Origin: Sipunculus nudus | Lineage: Eukaryota; Annelida; Sipuncula; Golfingiida; Sipunculidae | Direction: 5' to 3' | Assembly: GCA_026874595.1 (NCBI GenBank) | Contig: CM049311.1 | Location: 44,953,676 to 45,017,675, forward strand | Length of the DNA stretch: 64,000 bases | Shown here: positions 26,035 to 36,300 of the stretch, piece after piece | Position numbering within the stretch: position 1 is the first letter of the stretch | Layout of the letters: the number at the start of each line of letters is the position of its first letter | The notes under the pieces: generated by a model | The model's database searches: none | The model's input: the letters and a program-made list of their open reading frames with translations, nothing else | Told to the model about the DNA's origin: nothing | Program-made: the position numbers and the translations under genes

Positions 26035-27795
26035 TTTAAAATTCGGAATTATGATCGGTCACATGTGAACTGCTGTGCCCTCATTTTTGTTTGACCTCTG
26101 ACCTTTCCTCTCTCCCCAGCATCCATTTGTGCGTCTGTTTCCACACATAAACTCACATATCTCGGGAACCGTTTGACCGATAAGGCTAAAGATTTTGTAC
26201 AAATGTAGCCCTTGCAAAGCTTTATAACATACACTAAAAATGGTGGCGCCACATGCAACCATTTTTGCACAGCATCCATCTGTTCATCTGCCTTGGGATA
26301 AAAACACTCCTATCTCTGCATTGGTTGGACTTATCTATCTGAAATTTTGCATGTGTATACATCCTGGACAGCTTTCTTGATTTTATGACAGATTGTGCCA
26401 CCTACATTCATGTTTAAGCTGCAGACATCCAAGCTCATATCTCGGGAACTGTTTGACCAGTTGGGCCAAAATTTTGCATGTGTATAGATCTTCCATAGCC
26501 CTTTAACATACGCAAAACTGGTGGTGCCACCTGCAACCATTTTTGCACAGCGTCCATCTGTTCATCTGCTTTTGGATAAAATCACTCATGTCTCAGCAGT
26601 GGTTTGACTTATCCACCTGATATTTTGCAGGTTTATACATCCTTGACAGCTTTCTTGTTTTTATGACAGGTGGCGCCACCTACATTCAAATTTACTCTGC
26701 AGACATCCAAGCTCATATCTCAGGAACCATTTGACCAATAGGCATAAATTTTGCATGTGTATAGATCTCACATAGCTCTTTATCATACGCATATCTGGTG
26801 GCGCCACCTGCAAACATTTTTCCACAGCATCCGTCTGTTTGTTTGCCGTGGGATAAAATCCCTCATATCTCGGCAGTGGTTTCACATATCTGCCTAAAAT
26901 TTTGCATGTTTATACATCTTGGATAGCTTTCTGGATTTTGTGGCAGGTGGCGCCACCTGAATTTATGACTACACTGCAGACATTCAGGCTTATATCTCAG
27001 GACTGATTTGACATATCCCCCTGAAATTTAGCATGTGTATAGATCTCACATAGCTCTTAATCATACACAAAATTGGTGGTGCCACCTGCCACCATTTTTG
27101 CACAGCGTCCGTCTGTTCATCTGCCTTGGGATAAAAACACTCATATCTCTGCATTGGTTGGACTTATGCACCTGAAATTTTGCATGTGTATACATCATGG
27201 ACAGCTTTCTTGATTTTATGACAGGTGGCGCCACCTACATTCACATTTAAGCTGCAGACATCCAAGCTCATATCTCTGGAACCGTTTGACCAGGTGGGCC
27301 AAAATTTTGCATGTGTATAGATCTCCGAATGCTCTTTATCATACGCATATCTGGTGGCGCCACCTGCAACCAATTTTGCACAGCCTACATCTGTTCATCT
27401 GCCTTGGGATAAAATCACTCATATCTCAGCTGGGTTTGACTTATCCACCTGAAATTTTGCAGGTTTATACATCCTTGCCAGCTTTCTTGTTTTATGACAG
27501 GTGGCACCACCTACATTCAAATTTACGCTGCAGACATTCAGGCTTATATCTCAGGACTGGTTTGACATATCCCCCTGAAATTTTGCATGTGTATAGATTT
27601 CACATAGCTCTTAATCATACACAAAATTGGTTGGTGCCACCTGCCACCATTTTTGCACAGCGTCCGTTTAGTGTTTAGTACTTGCAATGTTCACATACAT
27701 GTTACACATGTTCTTGAAAAGTAATGGTCCAACATTGAAGCATTATACCTGGTGTAATCTCATTGCACAGGTTCGCATTAGGCCTGTAGGCCTTG
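26035..27795 (+). repeat. Family B tandem array with GGTGGCGCCACC palindromes
   Basis: Alternating half-units of about 129 and 140-150 bp, each ending in a GGTGGCGCCACC box (exact at 26669, 26797, 26946, 27224 and 27353; C-to-T decayed forms between). Units contain GGGATAAAATCACTCATATC, TTGACTTATCCACCTGA, AAATTTTGCATGTGTATAGA and a CCATTTTTGCACAGCGTCC stretch. A TGACCTCTGACCT (DR1 on the minus strand) lies at 26092-26104. The array ends with the AGGCCT dyad and CCTTG at 27795, directly before resumed D-1 sequence. An open frame at 27286-27678 arises from the repeat. Confidence 0.75.
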
Positions 27796-28725
27796 TTGGT
27801 GTGTGGGCAGATAATGACCAGTTACACATCGAGTTCGCGTTTTGTCCCAGTTGACCTACTTTTGACTGTTTTACGGCTCCTGAACATAGATAATTTCATG
27901 AAAATATAAATTTTCATGAAAATATAAATTTTCATGACAAATACACATGTACTGATTTTTCTTTGCAATACCTGCAGATATTGGCCTCATTTTTGGTGTG
28001 TGGGCAGATAATGACCAGTTACAGATTGAGTTCATGTTTTGTCCCAGTTGACCTACTTTTGACCGTTGCACGGTGGTCTAACATAGAAAATTTCATAAAA
28101 AAGTGCACATGTATGGACTTTTTTTTGCAATGCCTGCAGATACGGGCTTGATTTTTGGTGTGTAGGCAGATAATGACCAGTTACAGATCAAGTTCTTGTT
28201 TTGTCTCAGTTGACCTACTTTTGACCATTTGACTGCTCCTGAACATAGAAAGTTTCATGAAAAATAGATATTTTCATAACAAAAGCATATGTACCAACTT
28301 TTTTTCCTCAATGCCTGCAGATACCACCCTGATTTTTTATGTGTGAGCAGATAATGACAGTTGCAGATCGAGTTTGCGTTTCATCCCGGTTGACCTACTT
28401 TTCATAGTCTTACGGCTCCTAAACATAGAAAATTTCATGAAAGACAGAAATTTTTATGGAAAATGCACATGTATGGACTTTTTTTCACAGTGCCTGCAGA
28501 TACTGGCCTGATTTTTGGTGTGTTGCTTTATAATGACCCGTAACAGATCGAGTTTGCATTTGGCCCTTGTTGACCTACTTTTGACCATATGACACTTCCT
28601 GAACTTAAAATTTTTTTCAAAATTTAAATGTTTCTAACTTGCCCCAGGCGGGGGCATTTGTGTCGTTCCGACACATCTAGTTTATCATATATAACAGCTG
28701 AACGCCGTGACCCATGGGTCCCTTG

Positions 28726-29010
28726 TTTAATTTTGTTCTAACTACACATACATACACATGCGTTGGTAGTGTTTTTCCAACTATTGATAAAGGTGATTTT
28801 GCCTACATTTTCCTGGCCCAAAACTATTGCAACAATGCGCTTATGACCATTTGAGTGTAAATAACATGTGATATAATTGGCAGCCATTTTGGTGTCATCT
28901 AGGATTAACCAATCACCTGATTTCTCTGGGATACTTTGTTTAAATGTCATGAATCTCTTGATCCCAGAAACCTAGAAGCAAATACCAGTATTGCCATTTT
29001 TTGGATACAT
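28726..29010. other. Intron sequence without recognised features
   Basis: Right flank of A-2. I saw no repeat family and no splice-bounded coding segment. An open frame on the minus strand at 28738-28950 matches nothing I recognise. Confidence 0.4.
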
Positions 29011-29197
29011 AAGTGGCCCATGGGCCATGATGCTTAGCTTAATTTGACAAGTATCATAGGAATTAAGTGACCAAAGTTCCAAGTTAATTTGCCTAGAAAC
29101 TTCTTAGCATGAGAAAATTCCAGGCCTACTGATACGGTTTGTGTCTATCTAAAATTCAGGGTGCTCATATGACATATTTTATCTGTAGGTCAAAAAT

Positions 29198-29212
29198 AGG
29201 TCACCATGACCT
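29198..29212. promoter_or_regulatory. Perfect IR3 nuclear-receptor-type palindrome AGGTCA-CCA-TGACCT
   Basis: The sequence is exactly AGGTCACCATGACCT, the consensus estrogen-response-element form. It lies in the core of element E-5. The motif is seen directly; any binding or activity is unknown. Confidence 0.4.
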
Positions 29213-29487
29213 AATTTCAGGTTTCAAAGGACATTGGCCAAGGACTTCCAAAATGTCACATGAGAAAATAAACTAGGCCTAATGGAAATAATTTGTTCCC
29301 TGTCTGACTGTCACAGGGGTTCAAAATCATGTTTTCGGCCTTAAGGTTGCAACTATTTCAGGTTTGAAAGGAGATTGCTCAGGATCAAGGACCAGAATTT
29401 TCTGGGCCTAACAGATGCAATATGTGCTGATTTAATATTCCAGATGCTAGTATGTCATTTTTTTCTCCTTTTGGTCGCAAAATATAT

Positions 29488-29502
29488 AGGTCACATTGAC
29501 CT
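29488..29502. promoter_or_regulatory. Second perfect IR3 palindrome AGGTCA-CAT-TGACCT
   Basis: AGGTCACATTGACCT, exactly 290 bp after the previous one and in the equivalent place of the next E core unit. Function is inferred from the motif only. Confidence 0.4.
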
Positions 29503-29719
29503 AATTTCATAATTCCAAGGACATTTTCTTAGGATATCCATGAATTATATCGGTACGTTAAAAACATTTGAGGTTCAGTGAAGATTTTCCTAGGACCTTC
29601 CTAGATATACAGTTACAAAGTTTCTAGATCTAACGGTTACAATTTGTTCCTTGTTAATGGACAGCTGGATGGACAAAGAATGATCGCTTTAGATGACTTA
29701 CAGTCAGATCAGCTAAACA

Positions 29720-30250
29720 TGTATGATTTATGGTCTTGGTCTGTAAGGCCATTTTGGACGTCATCTATGATTTGCCAGTCACGGGACAACACATCCACGC
29801 TTAAGGCTGTTTCATTGGATTTCCTGACCCCAAAAACACAGTATTAGATATCAAATGTTTACTGTAGGATGAAAAATAAATGATTTATTGCAGTTATTTT
29901 GGGTCTTTGTGCTGATTTGCCATTCACGTGACTACTCAACGATGCTTTTGTGGGTTTCAATGGATTTCTTGACCTGGAAAACCCAGTAGTAGATATCAAA
30001 CTTTTTACTCTAGAAAATAAAATAAATGATTAATGGCATTTTTAGAGTCTTTGCAGCTATCTTGGACGCATTCTTGGATTTGCCAATCACGTGACTACTC
30101 AAAGATGCTTTTGTGGGTTTCAATGTATTCCTTGACCTCGAAAACTGAGTAGTAGATATCAAACTTTTTATTCTAGAAAGATAAATAAATGATTTATGGC
30201 TGTTTTTAGGGTCCTTGCGTCCATCTTGGATGCCATGGATAACATGCTAC
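29720..30250 (-). repeat. Family J tandem repeat, minus orientation
   Basis: Three to four units of about 155-165 bp, marked on the + strand by TTCTTGACCTGGAAAACCCA-type sequence (about 29,824, 29,967 and 30,132), then a TAGATATCAAACTTTTTACT stretch, AAATAAATGATT, and CACGTGACTACTCAA. It is the reverse complement of the array at 9.2-9.7 kb. Confidence 0.65.
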
Positions 30251-30319
30251 AGGAAGTCAGATTTTCTTAGATTTTTAGTATGTTATTATTGGTGTTCACT
30301 AGTACCGAAAACTGTTGAA

Positions 30320-31130
30320 AAACCTTTTGTAGCAATTTTTAGCAAACCTGTGAGCTTATGCGATGGTGCAGCGTCATCCGTCCATCGTCAGCCGTCCGCC
30401 GTCCAGGGCTGGCTTTCCGCCGTCCATGGCTGTAAGTCAGAAAGTGTCAGAGCTAGCAGCTCCAAATTGCATGTAAGAATTAGTCACATGTGAAACTTGG
30501 TGCCCTAGAGCTTATTATCGGGTATCTGCATTAATTTAGATTTTATAGAGAAAAAGCTTTAAAACCTTTAAAAATCTTCTTCTCTGAAACTGTCCAGCCA
30601 AATTGTCCAGTATTTCACAGAAATGATCCCTCGAACAATCTCTCTAAAGTTTGTTCGAACGGTTCCAGTTCGGAGATTTTTGGCCGAGTTACAGGAGGTT
30701 GAACCTAGTCATCTGTCCCAAAAACCACACTAGAATTAAAATCTCAGAAATGGCTAGAGCTAAAATCACCAAATTTTATACCAATGTATGTCACATATGT
30801 CTGATTTTAAGGTATTGGTGGAGCCACCTACAATGATGTGTTTTTTACAAGCGAAAATGTAATTTTAAACTCTTCTAGCTTATACACTGATTTATGATGA
30901 AACTGTTAAGCTGATTGGTTTAAACTTTACAAGAATTATTTATGGTAGGGTCTATGGTAGGGTTCTGCCAGTTTTATAAGAATAGATTGGGTAAATACAG
31001 TTTTAAAAAAAGCATTGTAGCCAATTAAAAAAGGCTTTCTGTATTTAAAAACAGATTTGACAACAATCTGAGTTTCAGCAGCCAAGTCAAGAGGTCACTC
31101 AGTACAAACAGGTGGGTTCCAGACATCACC
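30320..31130 (+). repeat. Family C repeat C-3, with a likely 5' region
   Basis: TTTTTAGCAAACCTGTGAGC is followed by GTCATCCGTCCATCGTCAGC and GTCCGCCGTCC motifs (30.37-30.43 kb), then C-type units with TCAGAGCTAGCAGCTCCAAA and TCACATGTGAAACTTGG. The palindrome box has decayed (GGTGGAGCCACC, about 30,818). The terminal part carries one AAGTCAAGAGGTCACTCAG copy. Confidence 0.55.
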
Positions 31131-31148
31131 ATGGCAACTGACCTGGCT

Positions 31149-31210
31149 GGGGGGGGGGGGGGGGGTGTCTAGACAATGTGTCTAGACGTCTAGACATCTA
31201 GACACAATGT
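31149..31210. repeat. G17 tract followed by a TCTAGA-rich inverted repeat
   Basis: G residues occupy 31149-31165. Then 14-nt arms ACAATGTGTCTAGA (31173-31186) and TCTAGACACAATGT (31197-31210), 13 of 14 pairing, enclose a 10-nt loop that itself contains TCTAGA. TCTAGA occurs four times in 36 bp. Confidence 0.7.
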
Positions 31211-31289
31211 TTAGATGCAGAATTCCCAGATTATTGGACCTTTATCTTTCAACTGTTTGAAAAAACCTTGGTTTGCATTTTAAGCGAAT

Positions 31290-32627
31290 CAGATTTATCA
31301 TCAGGTCACATGTGAACTGCTGTGCCCTCATTTTTGGTTGACCTCTGACCTTTCCTCGCTGCCCGGCATCCATTTGTGCGTCTGTTTCCACACATAAACG
31401 AGCATATCTTGGGAACTGTTTGACCGATCAGGCTAAAAATTTTGCACAAATGTAGCCCTTTGATAGCTTTATAACATACACTAAAAAAGGTGGCGCTACC
31501 TACAACCATTTTTGCACAGTGTCCTTCTATACATCTGCCTTGGGATAATATCACTCATATCTCAGCAGTGGTTTGACTTATCCACCTGAAATTTTGCAGG
31601 TTTATACATCCTGGACAGCTTTCTCGATTTTTTTTTTGACAGGTGGCGCCACCTACATTCACTTTTACTTTGCAGATGTCCAAGCTCATATCTCGGAACC
31701 CGTTTGACCGATTGGGCCAAAATTTTGCATGTGTATAGATCTCGCATGGCTCTGCATCATAGGCAAAACTGGTGGCGCCACCTGCAACCATTCTTCCACA
31801 GCGTTCATCTGCTTGGGATAAAATCACTCATATCTCTGCATTGGTTGGACTTATCCACCTGAAATTTTGCACGTATATACATCCTGGACAGCTTTCTCGA
31901 TTTTATGACAGGTGGCGCCACCTACATTCACGTTTAATCTGCAGACATCCAAGCTCATATCTCGAGAACAGTTTGACCAATTCAGCCAAAATTTTGCATG
32001 TGTATAGATCTCGCATAGCTCTTAATCATAGGCAAAACTGGTGGCGCCACCTGCAACCACTTATGCACAGGGTCCATCTGTTTATCTGCTTTGGGATAAA
32101 ATCACTTATATCTCAGAAGTGGTTTGACTTATCCACCTGAAATTTTGTAGGTTTATACATCCTGGACAGCTTTCTCGATTTTATGACAGGTGGCACCACC
32201 TACATTCACGTTTACTCTGCAGACATCCAAGCTCATATCTCGGGAACCGTTTGACCAATTCGGCCAAAATTTTGCTTGTGTATAGATCTCACATAGCTCT
32301 TTTTCATAAGCAAAACTGGTGGCCCCACCTGCAACCACTTATGAACACTGTCCATCTGTTCATCTGCCTTTGGATAAAATCACTCATATCTCAGCAGTTG
32401 TTTGACTTATCCACCTGAAATTTTGCAGGTTTATTCATCCTGGACAATTTTCTCGATTTTATGACAGGTGGCGCCACCTACATTCACATTTACGCTGCAT
32501 ACATCCATGCTTATATGCATCACCCTTCACTCTATTCCCCTTGCCACTTAATCCATGCCTCACTTCACCCGTCCCACTCTGATTTCTTTGGACACACATA
32601 TCTGCTTGTCGACTACCCATATTCTAG
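31290..32627 (+). repeat. Family B tandem array with 3' hairpin and CTAG end
   Basis: GTCACATGTGAACTG and TGACCTCTGACCT (31339-31351) are followed by B half-units with exact GGTGGCGCCACC at 31642, 31771, 31911, 32040 and 32467; decayed GGTGGCACCACC is at about 32,189. The 3' part changes to a CCATGCCTCACTTCACCCG stretch and ends CTGCTTGTCGACTAC, CCATATT, CTAG at 32627, then TTTT. This end matches 35819 (+) and 34219 (-). Confidence 0.75.
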
Positions 32628-32799
32628 TTTTAAAATGTCCTAGTCTGAACCTTGCAGGTCTGAAATGTCCATTTTGCTGAAATCATAATGACTAAGGTAG
32701 ATATGCAGGACTTAAAAGGATCAATATTAAATTTTAAAAATAAACCTCCATTCATACTCCCAAACTTTGCACAGGTTCGCATCAGGCCTGTAGGCCTTG
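32628..32799 (+). repeat. Family B alternative 3' module ending AGGCCTGTAGGCCTTG
   Basis: Begins with about 120 bp of unassigned sequence, then CACAGGTTCGCATCAGGCCT, GTAGGCCTTG ending at 32799 and TTT. It corresponds to the module ends at 26034, 27795 and 36906. Confidence 0.5.
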
Positions 32800-32812
32800 T
32801 TTAAAGGTTAAA

Positions 32813-33455
32813 CTGTATATTGACCCGACTAATGGCTCACTACTTATGTAAGAACTCTGTCAATTTTGGGGTCCAATGGTCACAGGACCCATTTCTCTAA
32901 AAAGAATCTTAAATTTTGAAGCCAAACTTTTCATTGCAAACCTTTCATCTTTAAGATATTGCTAACCTGCACTAGGGAAGATTCTGTTCAATTTTGGGGT
33001 CAAAGGTCAAGGTCACAAATTAGTTTATGGATGATAATTCTGCTTAGGATAGATAGATTGGCTTCAAACTTGAATTTATAATGAGCCACCACTTAAGTGA
33101 ATTCATTTTGATTTTCATGGTCCAGAGATCAAAGTTGAAGGTCACAGGGGCCACATCTTTAAAAAGATTGTGGATGGACTGTAAATCAAACTGTTCATCC
33201 AAAACTTTCCATCTTTCACGCATGGCTTACTTGCTCAAAGTGAGGAAATCTGTATATTTTGAGGTTACCTGGTCAGAGGTCAAGGTCACTTTTTAAAAGA
33301 TTGTTACAATAATCTAAATGCTGCAAGTTCAAGGATAATAAGTTCTAAGATTTTTTGGTCATTGGTTAAGGTCACAGGGCTGTCATTCTGAAAAATTTCT
33401 TTTAAAATATCCTTAAAGACAATTCAGCAGAGTATCAAGACCCATGGGTCCCTAG
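32813..33455 (+). repeat. Family G element G-3, 5' part missing
   Basis: AGGTCA-rich core (GGGTCAAAGGTCAAGGTCAC near 32,997) and GATGATAATTCTGCTTAGGA, matching G-2 at 25.2-25.85 kb. It ends with GACCCATGGGTC, CCTAG at 33455, then TT. Confidence 0.7.
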
Positions 33456-33830
33456 TTCCTGTGAGTACTGTTGATTTAATTTTCGCAGCCTGTAAACATA
33501 CATATTTTATTTGTTTTAATCTAAAAATTTAAAATAAAAGCTTGAAAATTAGGCTAGTTATTGAATTTTTTTCTTGAGGCAATATTGTAGTCACTTCCTT
33601 TGTCCAGATGCAGGCTGCTCACTCCTGGTCACTGGAAGTCAGCTTTGCCAGGGTTCCTGATTTGCTACAGTCACTTGGGGAGATCCCCTGCTGTGACAGG
33701 TGTATAGTTATTCTCATATCAACACCTTCACCATCCCCCCCTCCCCCCATGTTGCCATTGATTCCTTTAAACCACTGGGCCATATTCTTAAATCTCATAC
33801 ATTAATTATCCTCAGATGTTGATAATTCAG
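33456..33830 (+). repeat. Family H fragment H-4
   Basis: CCTGTGAGTACTGTTGATTT through TTTTTTTCTTGAGGC and a TGTCCAGATGCAGG stretch, matching H-2 near 53,880-54,080 and the beginning of H-1. G-3 appears to have inserted at the T-run before CCTGTGAGT. It fades out after a CCCCCCTCCCCCC tract. Confidence 0.6.
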
Positions 33831-34218
33831 GTTTGTTCAAATGGTTTTGGTTCAGTGCTTTTTGGCTGAGTTACAGGAAGCTAAACTTAGCCAGTTTGCT
33901 GTATCTTTCTATATGAATTATAAACCTGCAAAACGTTTTTCAACTGACGCCACTGAAGCCAGTTCGTTTAATATTTACAAGTATAAACCCCACAATAATT
34001 CTTATAATAATTGTCTTTAATGGTTCCACATGAATGATTTTTGCCTGAAATATGGAGATTGAATTGAGTCATTTTATCATATATGTTAGCTGTGTGAAGC
34101 AGTTACATCTAGCCTGACACCAGGTTATCAGCATCTATTACATCATGCCAGTAGACATTTAGATTTTAGGTTATCTGTGGTTAATATTGAGAAGATGTTT
34201 TTAAAAGCTTTTAAAACA
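33831..34218. other. Intron sequence, weak C-like similarity only
   Basis: Short C-like phrases (a GTTTGTTCAAATGGTT stretch, GAGTTACAGGAAGC) at the left, otherwise nothing recognised. No exon signal was seen. Confidence 0.35.
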
Positions 34219-34570
34219 CTAGAATACAGGTAGTCGACAAGCGACTACGTGTATCCGCCAAAATCAAAGTAGGATGGGTGAAGTGAGGCATGGATTGAGT
34301 TGAAAGGGGAAATAGAGTTACATGTATTACATATTAGAATGGATGTCTGCCACGTAAACATGATTGTAGGTGGTGCGCCCTGTTATTTGAACGAGAAACT
34401 ACCCAAGATGTATACACATGCAAAATTTCAGGAGGAAAAGTCAAACCACTGCAGATATATGAGTGATTTTATCCCACAGCAGACAAACAGATGGACGCTG
34501 TGCAAAAATGGCTGCAGGTGGCGCAACCATTTTTGTGTATGTTATAAAGCTATCCAAGGGCTACATTTGT
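34219..34570 (-). repeat. Family B fragment, minus orientation, with perfect 3' hairpin
   Basis: Read on the minus strand it ends with stem GTAGTCG, loop CTTGT, stem CGACTAC (34230-34248), then CTGTATT and CTAG at 34222-34219. It includes a CCATGCCTCACTTCACCC stretch and one B half-unit with an imperfect GGTGGCGC box. It meets a + oriented B element near 34,580, producing a local inverted arrangement. Confidence 0.65.
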
Positions 34571-35819
34571 GTAAAATGTTTTGCGGATACTATGTTTTTG
34601 ACCGGGCTCTGCCGCCGCTGCAGCGTTCGTTTCCGGAAAACTACTCTGAGACTACTGTATAGATTTATCCGAAACTTACACCAATTATTGGGTCACATGT
34701 GAACTGGTGCCTAACCTATTTGTGTTGACCTCTGACCTTTCCTCTCTGCCCAGCGTCCATTTGTGCGTCTGTTTTCATACATAAACCCACATATCTCGAG
34801 AACAGTTTGACCAGTCAGGAAAAAAAGTTTGTACAAATGTAGCCCTTGGATAGCTTTATAACATACACAAAAAATGGTGGCACCAACTGCAACCATATTT
34901 GCACAGTGTCCATCTGTTCATCTGCCTTGGGTTAAAATCACTCATATCTCTTCAGTGGTTTGACTAATTCACCTGACATTCGGCATGAGTATACATCCTG
35001 GATAGCTTTCTTGATTTTATGACTGATGGTGCCACCTACATTCATGTTTACGTGGCAGACATCCATTCTAATATGTAACACATGTAACTCTATTTCCCCT
35101 TTCCATCATCCATGCCTCACTTCACCCGTCCTACTCTGATTTTGGCGGATACACGTAGTCGCTTGTTCATGCTGCAGACATCCTAGCTCATATCTCTGGA
35201 ACCATTTGACCGATTAGGCCAAAATTTTGCATGGGTATAGATCTCACATAGCTCTTTATGATACACAAAACTGGTGGCGCCATCTGCAACCATTTTTGCA
35301 CAGAGTCCGTCTGTTTGTCTGCCATGGGATAATATCACTCATAATGTGGCAATTGTTTGACATATCGTCCTAAAATTTTGCATTTTTATACCTCCTGGAC
35401 AGCTTTCTTGATTTTATGACAAGTGGCGCCACCTACATTCTAGTTTACGCTGCAGACATCCAAGCTCATATCTCAGGAACCGTTTGACTGATTGGGCCAA
35501 AATTTTGCATGTGTATAGATCTGCAACCATTTTTGCACAGCGTCTGTCTGTTTGTCTGCCATGGGCTAAAATCACTCTCATACATGTAGTGGTTTGACTT
35601 TTCTGCCTAAAATTTTGCATATGTTTACAACTTGGACAGCTTTCTGGATTTGTGGTAGGTGGCGCAACCTATATACACATTTCGGCTGCAGACATCCATG
35701 CTAATATGCAACACACCTCACTCTATTTCCCCTTGCCACTCAATCCATGCCTCACTTCACTCGTTCCACTCTGATTTTGGTGGATTCACGTAGTCGCTTG
35801 TCAACTACCCGTATTCTAG
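34571..35819 (+). repeat. Family B element with hairpin/CTAG 3' end
   Basis: Begins with a GCGGATACTATGTTTTTGAC stretch resembling the F 5' region. TCACATGTGAACTG and TGACCTCTGACCT (34726-34738) follow, then B half-units with imperfect palindromes (GGTGGCGCCATC at 35273, AGTGGCGCCACC near 35,422). A partial 3' module sits internally at 35.1 kb. The end is GTAGTCG, CTTGT, CAACTAC, CCGTATT and CTAG at 35819. Confidence 0.7.
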
Positions 35820-35929
35820 TTTTTCATATATTCCTGATTTCTTTTTTAAAAAAAGTCAGCAGAAAAGCATTTTGTATTGGGAAAGTTTATTTCAAAGCTA
35901 TTTCATGAGGGATCACTTTTGTGTACAGA

Positions 35930-36300
35930 TAACAGCACTTGGTTTACCATTAGCAGATTGCCAGTGCCTTAATGTTGGCCATTAGCCAAAATGATGTCAG
36001 CTCTATAAATAGTTTTGGCACAGTGCCAGGATTGGAAGAAGTGCAGCCAGGTATAGGTCAAGAGTTCACTCAGTGCAGTTGCTGCATCCTATTTATAGCT
36101 TTGGCAGACTGCCCACTGGATCAGATTTGGCACCAAAGCTCAGCCTGTATCTATTTATAGATTTGGCAGACTGCCAACTGTGTCAGATTATGCAACATGC
36201 AGGTCAAGAGTTCACTCAGTGTAGCCAGGTATAGGTCAAAAGTTCACTCAGTCTAGCCAGGTGTAGTTCAAGAGTTCACTCAGTGCAGTAGCTTGAGCCA
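35930..36300 (+). repeat. AGGTCAAGAGTTCACTCAG tandem stretch, second copy
   Basis: Four or five copies of AGGTCAAGAGTTCACTCAG with TGCAG/TGTAGCCAGG, plus TTTATAGCTTTGGCAGACTG repeats. It matches 23.89-24.19 kb. Confidence 0.55.

Larger units (their letters stand above)
19399..28680 (+). repeat. Family D element D-1 inserted in A-2, itself split by a 7.9-kb composite
   Basis: The 5' hairpin is at 19399-19427: ATGCCCACGCCAC, loop AAA, then GTGGCCGGGGCAT, 11 of 13 pairs. Tandem units of about 165-182 bp, marked CCTGCAGATATTGGCCTGAT, run to 19870 and resume at 27796-28680. The 3' end has a GCCCC/GGGGC hairpin, then TGTGTCG (28659-28665), loop TTC, CGACACA (28669-28675), T and CTAG ending exactly at 28680, followed by TTT. 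The A-2 sequence continues on both sides (CAAATCATATTTTT and TTTATCATATATAACAGC). Without the inner insertion it is about 1.36 kb. Confidence 0.85.
13639..28725 (+). repeat. Family A element A-2, split by two later insertions
   Basis: The 5' hairpin is at 13639-13667 (arms AGCTCAGCTGACT and AGTCATCTGAGCT, loop ATA). A TCCG/TCTG tract lies at about 13682-13720. The element continues to 15644, resumes at 18820-19398 and ends at 28681-28725 with GACCCATGGGTC, CCTTG and T. Removing the F insertion and the D insertion leaves 2006 + 579 + 45 = 2630 bp, almost the same as the uninterrupted copy A-3 (about 2622 bp). It has two A-type cores, the AACATAACAATAAACTATAA stretch, and a conserved 3' third. 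No ORF of note. Confidence 0.85.
29011..29714 (-). repeat. Family E element E-5, minus orientation
   Basis: Read on the minus strand it starts with AGCTGATCTGACT, loop GTA, AGTCATCT at 29714 and then a GTCCATCCAGCTGTCC stretch. E cores follow. It ends near 29011 with GCATCATGGCCCATGGGCCA and CTTATG. The palindrome GGCCCATGGGCC replaces GACCCATGGGTC of other copies with both arms changed together. Two AGGTCAnnnTGACCT palindromes are present. One of very few minus-strand members in the window. Confidence 0.7.

Noticed and set aside
27286-27678. 130-codon + strand frame
   Set aside because: It lies wholly within family B tandem units, and equivalent frames in other B arrays are broken.
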